25,100 nucleotides of DNA from an uncultured Anaerolineaceae bacterium (GTDB taxonomy: Bacteria; Chloroflexota; Anaerolineae; Anaerolineales; Anaerolineaceae). The notes under the pieces are model-generated. The model saw only the letters and a list, made by a program, of their open reading frames with translations. It was not told the origin of the DNA and searched no databases. Each line of letters starts with the position of its first letter. Position 1 is the stretch's first letter. Location of the stretch: assembly GCA_937897615.1 (NCBI GenBank), contig CALCNO010000064.1, positions 1 through 25,100 of the forward strand, given 5' to 3'. A program made the translations under genes and the position numbers. This document shows positions 7,513 to 14,248 of this stretch, one piece after another.

Positions 7513-8655
7513 ATGACCCCAAAACTTTTCACATTCCCCAGTCGTATTGGTACCGATTCAATTAAATGGCGCGCATATCCGCAGGGCGTATTGCCTTTGT
7601 GGGTGGCGGATATGGATTTTACCTCGCCGCCTGAGGTGATTGCTGCATTGCAGCAACGCATGGCGCATGGTATTTTTGGTTACGCCGATGAAACTGAGCA
7701 GCTTACAGCCCTGGTGGTAGAGCGCATGCAGCATCTTTATGGCTGGGAGATCGAGCCTGACGATGTGCTGCTGGTGCCGGGGGTCATCGCTGGCTTCAAC
7801 CTGACCTGCCAGGCTGTGACGACAGCGGGATTGGCTATGACCATCCAGCCGCCGATCTACCCACCCTTTTTCGGTGTGGCTGCCAATGCAGGCATCACGG
7901 AAATTCAAAGCCCGCTTGAAAATGATGGCAGCGGGAACTATCAGGTCAACTTTGCGTCTTTGGAAAAGGCGCTTCGCAAGAGTAAATTCTTCCTCTTTTG
8001 CAATCCGCACAACCCGGTAGGCAAGGTGTACACGCTGGACGAACTCCAGCGCATAGCCGATTTATGTGTTCAAAATGATGTGATCCTCTGTTCGGATGAG
8101 ATCCACTCCGACCTGGTATTCTCCGGCAGCCACCACATCCCTATTGCTTCTTTGAACTCTGAGATCGCACAGCGAGCAGTAACCTTGATTGCCCCCAGCA
8201 AGACTTACAACGTTGCCGGCCTGGACTGCGCCGTGCTCATTTGCCAGAACAAGGCGTTGATGAAAACGATCAAGAAGCAGCGCCGTGGCATAATGGGCGG
8301 GGTGAATTTACTGGGGGCAGGTGCAGCCATTGCTGCCTACCAACACGGGCAGGTCTGGCTGGCTGAGGTGCTGGAGTACCTGCAATCAAACCGCGATTTC
8401 TTGGTGGAGTATATCCGTACAAATTTGCCCGCGATTAAAATCCATACCCCGCAAGCCACTTATCTGGCATGGCTGGATTGCCGGGCGCTTGGGCTTGAGA
8501 CAGACCCTTATACGTTTTTTCTTGAAAAAGCAAAGGTGGCGCTCAATAAGGGGGCGGATTTTGGCGGAGATGGAGAAAGTTTCGTGCGCCTGAACTTTGC
8601 CTGCGAGCGCGCGACCCTTGTTGAAGCCCTGGAACGGATGCGAAAAGCGCTATAA
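7513..8655 (+). CDS. PLP-dependent C-S lyase / aminotransferase, PatB/MalY family
   Basis: 380 residues, normal length for fold-type I PLP enzymes. The N-terminus has DSIKW (15-19) and LPLWVADMDF (27-36), the hallmark of the MalY/PatB cystathionine beta-lyase group. Further motifs are NPHNPVGKV (164-172), CSDEIHSDLVF (193-203, Asp195 to the pyridine nitrogen) and APSKTYNVAGL (227-237), with Lys230 as the Schiff-base lysine. Members cleave C-S bonds of cystathionine or related thioethers to give pyruvate, ammonia and a thiol, and some moonlight as regulators. The precise substrate is uncertain. It is transcribed alone: its own promoter lies upstream and a bidirectional hairpin terminator follows at once. 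AGGAG at 7504-7508 supports the start. Confidence 0.9.
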   Translation: MTPKLFTFPSRIGTDSIKWRAYPQGVLPLWVADMDFTSPPEVIAALQQRMAHGIFGYADETEQLTALVVERMQHLYGWEIEPDDVLLVPGVIAGFNLTCQAVTTAGLAMTIQPPIYPPFFGVAANAGITEIQSPLENDGSGNYQVNFASLEKALRKSKFFLFCNPHNPVGKVYTLDELQRIADLCVQNDVILCSDEIHSDLVFSGSHHIPIASLNSEIAQRAVTLIAPSKTYNVAGLDCAVLICQNKALMKTIKKQRRGIMGGVNLLGAGAAIAAYQHGQVWLAEVLEYLQSNRDFLVEYIRTNLPAIKIHTPQATYLAWLDCRALGLETDPYTFFLEKAKVALNKGADFGGDGESFVRLNFACERATLVEALERMRKAL

Positions 8656-8685
8656 AAAAACAGAGCCGTAAGGCTCTGTTTTTTT
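8654..8685. terminator. Bidirectional intrinsic terminator
   Basis: A perfect 7-bp stem (CAGAGCC at 8661-8667, GGCTCTG at 8672-8678) with a GTAA tetraloop is flanked by seven A on the left and seven T on the right. It therefore works as an intrinsic terminator in both directions, closing the PatB/MalY-like gene on the plus strand and the cold-shock gene on the minus strand. Confidence 0.95.
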
Positions 8686-8699
8686 GCTGACAGTATTGG

Positions 8700-8912
8700 C
8701 TAGGCGATTGGCTTGACTTCTGCGGCCTGAAGTCCCTTGGGGCCTTTTTCGACCGAGAACTCAACCTGCTGACCTTCCTTCAGAACCCGGTAACCTTCCA
8801 TTTCGATAGCAGAAAAATGAACAAAGACATCCTCTGCCCCATCACGGCCAATAAAGCCGTACCCCTTGGCGGGATTGAACCATTTTACTGTACCTACAAA
8901 CCGTTCTGACAT
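8700..8912 (-). CDS. csp: Cold-shock domain protein (CspA family)
   Basis: 70 residues, the standard length of a single-domain cold-shock protein. GTVKWFNPAKGYGFIG contains RNP1 (KGYGFIG, 16-22) and VFVHF (29-33) is RNP2, the aromatic RNA-binding surface. These small OB-fold proteins bind single-stranded RNA and DNA and melt secondary structure; not all are cold-induced. GGAG lies eight bases before the ATG. A strong promoter lies upstream and gives a leader of about 60 bases, shorter than the long thermosensing leader of E. coli cspA. The gene is monocistronic, ending at the shared bidirectional terminator. Confidence 0.97.
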   Translation of the reverse strand: MSERFVGTVKWFNPAKGYGFIGRDGAEDVFVHFSAIEMEGYRVLKEGQQVEFSVEKGPKGLQAAEVKPIA

Positions 8913-8977
8913 GCCTTTTTCTCCGTCTGATTTGGATTGTGCGGGCAGGACACCCCTTGCCTCACACTATGATTAAG

Positions 8978-9006
8978 ACTGTACCATGCAGATATTTGAA
9001 TGTCAA
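8978..9006 (-). promoter_or_regulatory. Promoter of the cold-shock gene
   Basis: On the minus strand TTGACA (9006-9001, 6/6), 17-base spacer, TACAGT (8983-8978, 4/6). It faces away from the TPR gene, whose -10 lies 22 bases to the right, so the two promoters are back to back with adjoining -35 regions. Confidence 0.8.
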
Positions 9007-9028
9007 GCAAGGTTAATCCTCGCGTTGT

Positions 9029-9034
9029 TATAAT
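9029..9034 (+). promoter_or_regulatory. -10 element of the TPR-protein gene, leaderless geometry
   Basis: A perfect TATAAT with only six bases before the GTG start at 9041, so the transcript should begin at the start codon. No good -35 is visible 16-18 bases upstream, and there is no Shine-Dalgarno in the gap. The spacing is identical to that at the comM promoter. Confidence 0.6.
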
Positions 9035-9040
9035 ACCTTT

Positions 9041-10456
9041 GTGAAAAGAGTAGATTTCTTTCTGGCAGGCCTGCTGATTATCCTTCCGGTGATACTGGTG
9101 GGGCTTCTGCAATCTTCTCCTGTGCCAGATGCTGTTACCCTGGCAAATGCCCGCGTTCAATCTGCTGCCAGAGGCGGCACGCCCGCTGCCGATGACCTGC
9201 AACTGTTGTTGGATTACCAACCCTGGCGCAACGATCTGTGGGAACGTTTGGGTAGAGCTTATTTAGATGATGAACAATATGCCGATGCCCTCATGGCTTT
9301 TCAGCAGGGCGAGGCCACAGGCGGCCTGTCCTCTCAGGGGAAGATCGCTCTGGCCGATACCTTGATCTCATCCAAGCAGGAGGAAACAGCCAAACAACTG
9401 CTGCGCGAGGAAGGGGCACGGCAAAGCGACCTGTTCACTTTTCTTCAGATCACTGCTTTGCAAAGGCGCATCGGTGATGTATACGGCGCAGAGGCTACCC
9501 TGCTGCGGGCGCACCAGTTCTTTGCTGAGAATACGGATGTCAATTTTCAACTGGGATTGCTGCTTGCCACCACTCAGCCAGAGAGCGCTCTTCAGTTCTT
9601 GCAAGCTACTCAGAGCCTGGAGCCAAACGACCTGCTGCTGAAGAATGCCCTCGTCACCACCATTGAAAGCACACGCGACCCAACCTCGTCTTCAGAGCGC
9701 TTTTTGTTGATTGGACAGGTATTTGCAAATTTCGGCGCCTGGGATGTTGCCGCTGGGGCTTTTCACTCCGCACTGGCAGGGGACGCCGAATCTGCCCTGA
9801 GTTGGGCTTACCTGGCTGAGGCGCAGCAGCAGATGGGGCAGGATGCCGGCGAAGCCATCAACCATGCGTTGGAATTGGCGCCTGAAAGCGAGATCGTCAA
9901 TGGCCTTTGTGGCCTGTACTATCGCCGCCAGGGAAAATATGACCTTTCGCTTGTGTATCTGGATAATGCCGCGGCGCTTAACCCGGCCACCAGCATCTGG
10001 CTGATCGAAAAAGCCCGCACCTACGAAGCCAAGGGAGACCTGGAAAATGCCTACCACTGGCTGGTTGCTGCAGCAAACCTCACGCCGCAGAATTCGACTG
10101 CCTGGCAAGCATTGGCAGTTTTCTCCTTCACCTACAATTACGATGTGACAGAAGCCGGCTTGCCTGCGGCACGCAATGCACTTGCCCTGGAACCAAACTC
10201 ACCGGTGTTAGCCGATCTGCTTGGGACAGGCTTGATGCTTGCCGGTGATTACGACAGTGCCGAACGGTTCTTTTTACAGGCTGACTCGCTGGACCCGCGA
10301 CAATCTGCAATCCTCATTCACCTGGGGCAATTGAAGCTGCTGCAAAGGGATTACGCGCAGGCCAGAATTTATTTGCAGCAGGCAGTTGATTATGCCCCCA
10401 GTAACCGCCTGCGCGATCTGGCGCTGCAACTACTGGAGAAGACAGGCGTGCAATGA
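9041..10456 (+). CDS. Membrane-anchored tetratricopeptide repeat protein
   Basis: 471 residues starting at GTG. A basic N-terminus is followed by one hydrophobic helix (VDFFLAGLLIILPVILVGLL, residues 4-23) without a lipobox or clear cleavage site, so the protein is probably anchored by this signal and faces outward. The rest is helical with many tetratricopeptide-like units, for example WERLGRAYLDDEQYADALMAFQQGEA, GLCGLYYRRQGKYDLSLVYLDNAAALNP and ILIHLGQLKLLQRDYAQARIYLQQAVDYAP. Such proteins are protein-protein scaffolds; the partner is unknown. The next gene encodes a lipoprotein 41 bp downstream, and both products would sit at the same face of the membrane, so they may work together (inference). 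Transcription appears leaderless. Confidence 0.8.
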   Translation: MKRVDFFLAGLLIILPVILVGLLQSSPVPDAVTLANARVQSAARGGTPAADDLQLLLDYQPWRNDLWERLGRAYLDDEQYADALMAFQQGEATGGLSSQGKIALADTLISSKQEETAKQLLREEGARQSDLFTFLQITALQRRIGDVYGAEATLLRAHQFFAENTDVNFQLGLLLATTQPESALQFLQATQSLEPNDLLLKNALVTTIESTRDPTSSSERFLLIGQVFANFGAWDVAAGAFHSALAGDAESALSWAYLAEAQQQMGQDAGEAINHALELAPESEIVNGLCGLYYRRQGKYDLSLVYLDNAAALNPATSIWLIEKARTYEAKGDLENAYHWLVAAANLTPQNSTAWQALAVFSFTYNYDVTEAGLPAARNALALEPNSPVLADLLGTGLMLAGDYDSAERFFLQADSLDPRQSAILIHLGQLKLLQRDYAQARIYLQQAVDYAPSNRLRDLALQLLEKTGVQ

Positions 10457-10461
10457 AGGAT

Positions 10462-10470
10462 TGGTATAAT
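10462..10470 (+). promoter_or_regulatory. Extended -10 promoter upstream of the LamG-like lipoprotein
   Basis: TGG followed by TATAAT (10465-10470) is an extended -10 (TGNTATAAT). The -35 region is weak. GGAG at 10489-10492 precedes the ATG at 10498. This would allow expression independent of the TPR gene. Confidence 0.5.
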
Positions 10471-10497
10471 CAACCTGATAGTCTTCACTGGAGATAA

Positions 10498-11163
10498 ATG
10501 AAAACACAACGCCTTGCCGGAATTTTTCTGTCCTTTTGTTTGTTAATCGCAGTTGCTGGCTGCTCGGTGTTTTCCGCTACCGAGCAGGCAAAGCCAACCG
10601 CATACCCTGGTCAGGTGCTCTTTGCGGATGATTTTTCCACTTCTCCTAACGGCTGGGCAACGCTCAAACAGGAAAATGGCGAAGCGCTTTTTGATTATGG
10701 CGGCATGGTTATCCGCGTTACGGCTCCCAATTCGCTTTTTTGGACTTTAAACGACACAACCTACTCGGACACAGTAATCGATGTAGATGCCGTCCTGCTG
10801 GATGGCCCCACCAACGATGACTTCGGCGTGATTTGCCGCTATACCGATAGCCAGAATTTCTACGGTTTTCTCATCAGCCACGATGGCTACTATGGGATTT
10901 TTAAGATGCTCAACGGACAGATGCTCCTGTCTGGTGGAAAGACGAACCTGGACTTCAGCGAGGCGATCCGCCGGGGCGGGGTTGTCAACCACATTTCAGC
11001 TACCTGTCAGGGCGACATCTTGAAATTGACCGTAAATGACGCCTTGCTGGCGGAAATACGGGACAGTTCCTTTTCTTCCGGCCAGATTGGATTAGTTGCT
11101 GGCGCATACGATACGGCGGGCATTGAAGTTCTTTTTGACAACTTTTCTGTTACCCAACCTTAA
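10498..11163 (+). CDS. Lipoprotein with LamG/concanavalin-like (DUF1080-type) domain
   Basis: 221 residues. The N-terminus is a type II signal peptide: basic MKTQR, hydrophobic core, lipobox VAGC with Cys22 as the lipidated residue. The mature part has a beta-rich pattern: FADDFSTSPNGWATL, FDYGGMVIRVTAPNSLFW, DDFGVICRYTDSQNFYGFLIS, GYYGIFKM, and finally VLFDNFSVTQP. This is the layout of LamG/DUF1080-type jelly-roll domains, which often bind carbohydrate or act as surface adhesins. No catalytic residues can be assigned. It lies between the TPR gene and mtaB, the latter starting 5 bases after its stop. Exported and anchored on the outside; the ligand is unknown. Confidence 0.75.
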   Translation: MKTQRLAGIFLSFCLLIAVAGCSVFSATEQAKPTAYPGQVLFADDFSTSPNGWATLKQENGEALFDYGGMVIRVTAPNSLFWTLNDTTYSDTVIDVDAVLLDGPTNDDFGVICRYTDSQNFYGFLISHDGYYGIFKMLNGQMLLSGGKTNLDFSEAIRRGGVVNHISATCQGDILKLTVNDALLAEIRDSSFSSGQIGLVAGAYDTAGIEVLFDNFSVTQP

Positions 11164-11168
11164 TTCCA

Positions 11169-12464
11169 ATGAAAGTCTTTTTTGATACGGTCGGCTGCCG
11201 CTTGAACCAGGCCGAAATTGAACAAATGGCAGGGGTGCTGCGCCAGGCCGGGCACCAGGTGGTGGCGCGGGTGGAGGAAGCGGATACCGTGATCGTTAAC
11301 AGCTGTGCTGTTACTGCCGCGGCTTCATCGGATTCACGCCAGAAGGTTCGCCAGGCCTACCACCACGGCGTCAGCCAGATCATCCTTACCGGTTGCTGGG
11401 CCACTCTTTATCCACAGGAAGCCGCCGCCATGGAGGGGGTCTCTGAGGTGGTTGCCAACCTTGAGAAGATGTCCATACCCGCACAACTGCTGGGTGTTTC
11501 AACGGATACTGCCGCGTTGGAGCCGTTTGCGCGCCAGCCATTGCCCGGGGTGCATCACCGCACGCGGGCTTTCATCAAAGTGCAAGATGGTTGCGATAAT
11601 CACTGTACCTATTGCATCACCCGCATTGCCAGGGGGCAGGCCCGGAGCATTGGCCGCCAGGAAGTATTGCGCGAGGTAAACGAAGCCGTTGAGGGTGGTG
11701 CAAAAGAGGTGGTGCTCACTGGCGTCAATCTGGGCTCGTGGGGCCAGGACCTGCCGCAGCAATTGGAGTTGGCCGACCTCTTACGCTTTTTGCTTGAAGA
11801 GACGAGCATCGAGCGTTTGCGTCTTTCCTCGTTGGAACCCTGGGATATTTCGCCTGGCTTTTTTGCTCTCTGGCAAGAGACGCGCTTGTGCCCGCATTTA
11901 CACCTGCCTTTGCAGTCCGGTTCAGGTGCGGTGCTGCGCCGCATGGCACGCAAAACCACCCCGCAGGAATTTCGGGCTTTGGTAGCTACAGCACGCGCCG
12001 GCATTCCAAACCTGGCCATCACCACGGACATCATTGTCGGCTTCCCGGGTGAAACGGATGCGGAATTTATCGAAAGCCTGGCCTTTGCGCAGGAAATGGA
12101 ATTTAGCGGCGGCCATGTGTTTCGTTATTCCAAGCGCCCGGGCACTCCGGCGGCTGGGATGGCGGGGCAGGTGCATGGAAAAACCTCAAGCGAGCGTGCC
12201 CGGCAACTTCACCGCGTATTGGCTGCCCAGGAAGAACGTTTTTTGTCGCGCATGGTGGGGGCGGAACACAAAGTCCTTTGGGAGAACACCCAAAGGATAC
12301 AGGACGGGATATGGGTTCTGGAAGGGTACGGCGAAAATTATGCGCGTGTGCGCAGCCGTTCTGTGACGGACAGATGGAATCAGATTGATACGGTGAGAAT
12401 CAACCAGTTAGATGGCAAGATTCTCATCGGAGAAATACAGCACAATGGAGATGGCAATGGCTGA
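11169..12464 (+). CDS. mtaB: tRNA t6A37 methylthiotransferase
   Basis: 431 residues, full length for radical-SAM methylthiotransferases. The N-terminal UPF0004 domain supplies Cys10 (TVGCRLNQ), Cys46 (VNSCAV) and Cys76 (LTGCW) for one [4Fe-4S] cluster. The radical-SAM motif CDNHCTYC (142-149, CxxxCxxC) binds the other, and a C-terminal TRAM-like region follows. TVGCRLNQAE and the short TRAM end point to the MtaB branch, which converts t6A37 to ms2t6A37 in tRNAs reading ANN codons, rather than MiaB or RimO. No Shine-Dalgarno is visible before the ATG, which lies 5 bases after the lipoprotein stop, so coupling is likely. Its 3' end overlaps the alpha-glucosidase start by 8 bp. Confidence 0.92.
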   Translation: MKVFFDTVGCRLNQAEIEQMAGVLRQAGHQVVARVEEADTVIVNSCAVTAAASSDSRQKVRQAYHHGVSQIILTGCWATLYPQEAAAMEGVSEVVANLEKMSIPAQLLGVSTDTAALEPFARQPLPGVHHRTRAFIKVQDGCDNHCTYCITRIARGQARSIGRQEVLREVNEAVEGGAKEVVLTGVNLGSWGQDLPQQLELADLLRFLLEETSIERLRLSSLEPWDISPGFFALWQETRLCPHLHLPLQSGSGAVLRRMARKTTPQEFRALVATARAGIPNLAITTDIIVGFPGETDAEFIESLAFAQEMEFSGGHVFRYSKRPGTPAAGMAGQVHGKTSSERARQLHRVLAAQEERFLSRMVGAEHKVLWENTQRIQDGIWVLEGYGENYARVRSRSVTDRWNQIDTVRINQLDGKILIGEIQHNGDGNG

Positions 12465-14145
12465 GCGTAAACCCCAATGGTGGCAATCTGCAGTGTTTTA
12501 CCAGATCTATCCGCGCAGTTTTGCTGATGGCAACGGCGACGGCATTGGCGATTTTAAGGGCATGATCCAAAAATTGGATTACCTGCAGGATTTGGGAATT
12601 GATGCCATTTGGTTATCGCCGCATTTTCCCTCGCCGTATATTGACTGCGGCTATGACGTGGCGGATTATCGCGGGGTAGCGCCGGAATACGGAACCATGG
12701 AGGATTTTAAGTCATTCCTGCATGGCGCTCATGCGCGCCATATCCGGGTGGTGCTCGACCTTGTCCTCAACCATACCTCCGACCAGCATCCGTGGTTCAT
12801 TGAGTCACGCAGCAGCACCACCAACCCTAAACGGGACTGGTACATCTGGAAATCTCCCAAAAACGGACAGCCGCCAACCAACTGGTACTCGACCTTTGGC
12901 GGCAGCGCCTGGGAATTGGACCCGCTCACAAATGAGTATTACTACCATTATTTCTTCAAAGAGCAGCCTGACCTCAACTGGAATAATCCGCAGGTTCAAG
13001 AGGCGATGTTCAACGAAGCGCGTTTCTGGCTCGATATGGGGGTGGACGGTTTTCGCCTGGACGCGGTGGGCACCATTTTTGAGGATGAACGTTACGAGGA
13101 TCGTCCCCCGGAACTCACCCAGGAGTTATTGTTTAAACTCTCGCATGAAGCGAACAATGATGAGATGCAAGCCGATGTGCTCAAGTGCTGGCTGGAGGTT
13201 TTTCACCGCCAGGTGGACCAGCCGCAGGTGCATCAGGTAACGCGTGCCTTACGCAAAGTAATCGATGAATACGATGACCGCGTGCTCATCGGCGAAACGG
13301 ATGACATCTCTTTTTACGGTGACGCCGATAACGAATTGCAGCTCAACTTTAATTTCCCCCTGATGCGCACGCCGCGTATCACCGCTGCCCATGTGAGCAG
13401 CAACCAGGCGCAAAGATTGGCATCTCTGCCGGCATGGGCCTGGCCCTGCAATACCTTTGGTAATCACGACTCTCCACGGGCTTTTACCAACTACGGCGAT
13501 GGTAAGAGCAATGAGACTCAGGCGCGGTTGTATCTCATGATTTTGCTGACCCTCAAAGGCACGCCTTTCCTTTACAACGGAGAGGAGATTGGCATGAGTG
13601 ACCATGTCATACTTGACCCGGCGAGCTTCCGTGACCCATTGAGCACGTTGTTCTACGGCTGGGCCAAATCCATTCTGGGGCTGTCGGAGGCAGAGGCGGT
13701 GATGGTGGGAGCCACGCGCGGGCGCGATAAATGCCGTACCCCCATGCAGTGGAGTTCTGAAGCCAACGGCGGGTTTTCTCCTGCAGGTGTAGCTCCCTGG
13801 TTGCCGGTGAACCCGGATTTCTCAAAGGGAGTTAACGTAGCCGATCAGACAGGTAAGCCAACCTCATTGCTTTCTTTCTATAAAGAAATGCTGCGCCTTA
13901 GAAGACAGTTCCCGTCTTTGGTGCTGGGTGAGTATCTCCCACTGAAATCAGGTAACCCCGATGTTTTGTACTACCAGCGCAGCCTGAAGGGCGAAGTGGT
14001 GCAGGTCTTGTTGAACATGAGCACCTTGCCGCAGGAGATTGTTTTACCGCAAACCAGGAAAATCCTGCTTACAAATTGTGAACCAAAAATTCCTTTGGCT
14101 TCACCTGTTAATCTACTGCCGTATCAAGGCATCATTTTTGTGTAA
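12457..14145 (+). CDS. GH13 alpha-glucosidase / oligo-1,6-glucosidase-like enzyme
   Basis: 562 residues. The usual GH13 conserved regions are present: DLVLNH (101-106), GFRLDAV (198-204, Asp202 the predicted nucleophile), LIGET (Glu280 the predicted acid/base) and NHDSPR (336-341, Asp338 the transition-state stabiliser). YQIYPRSFADGNGDGIGDF and FFKEQPDLNWNNPQVQEAM are typical of the oligo-1,6-glucosidase / alpha-glucosidase / trehalose-acting subfamilies; which bond is cleaved cannot be settled. No signal peptide is seen, so it acts in the cytoplasm on imported or stored alpha-glucosides. The start at 12457 has GGAG (12447-12450) six bases upstream; earlier ATGs (12445, 12451) lack a good site. 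The ATGGCTGA overlap with mtaB implies translational coupling. Confidence 0.92.
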   Translation: MAERKPQWWQSAVFYQIYPRSFADGNGDGIGDFKGMIQKLDYLQDLGIDAIWLSPHFPSPYIDCGYDVADYRGVAPEYGTMEDFKSFLHGAHARHIRVVLDLVLNHTSDQHPWFIESRSSTTNPKRDWYIWKSPKNGQPPTNWYSTFGGSAWELDPLTNEYYYHYFFKEQPDLNWNNPQVQEAMFNEARFWLDMGVDGFRLDAVGTIFEDERYEDRPPELTQELLFKLSHEANNDEMQADVLKCWLEVFHRQVDQPQVHQVTRALRKVIDEYDDRVLIGETDDISFYGDADNELQLNFNFPLMRTPRITAAHVSSNQAQRLASLPAWAWPCNTFGNHDSPRAFTNYGDGKSNETQARLYLMILLTLKGTPFLYNGEEIGMSDHVILDPASFRDPLSTLFYGWAKSILGLSEAEAVMVGATRGRDKCRTPMQWSSEANGGFSPAGVAPWLPVNPDFSKGVNVADQTGKPTSLLSFYKEMLRLRRQFPSLVLGEYLPLKSGNPDVLYYQRSLKGEVVQVLLNMSTLPQEIVLPQTRKILLTNCEPKIPLASPVNLLPYQGIIFV

Positions 14146-14156
14146 AGGGTTGTTGA

Positions 14157-14212
14157 ACACCGTATAATGCTTGATGTAATGGCTATCACAGGTGCGGCAA
14201 ACGGTGTATAAT
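14157..14212 (+). promoter_or_regulatory. Candidate promoter/operator with inverted repeat upstream of the KimA-like gene
   Basis: The 103-bp gap after the GH13 gene holds two TATAAT boxes (14163-14168 and 14207-14212). Each overlaps or abuts one arm of an inverted repeat, ACACCGT at 14157-14163 and ACGGTGT at 14201-14207. The second box has a moderate -35 (ATCACA, 14185-14190, 4/6) with a 16-base spacer. No terminator hairpin or riboswitch fold was recognised here. Confidence 0.4.
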
Positions 14213-14248
14213 CACTCGCTTTGTAGGCATGATGATAAGTGAGTAGAA

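Noticed and set aside
11408..11416. A perfect DnaA box (TTATCCACA)
   Set aside because: It is single, lies inside the mtaB coding sequence and has no neighbouring boxes or AT-rich region, so it is probably chance and not an origin.
14146..14248. Possible c-di-AMP (ydaO-type) riboswitch upstream of the KimA-like gene
   Set aside because: The leader is only about 100 bases and I could not find the conserved ydaO core or a terminator, so there is no support beyond the gene's resemblance to KimA.
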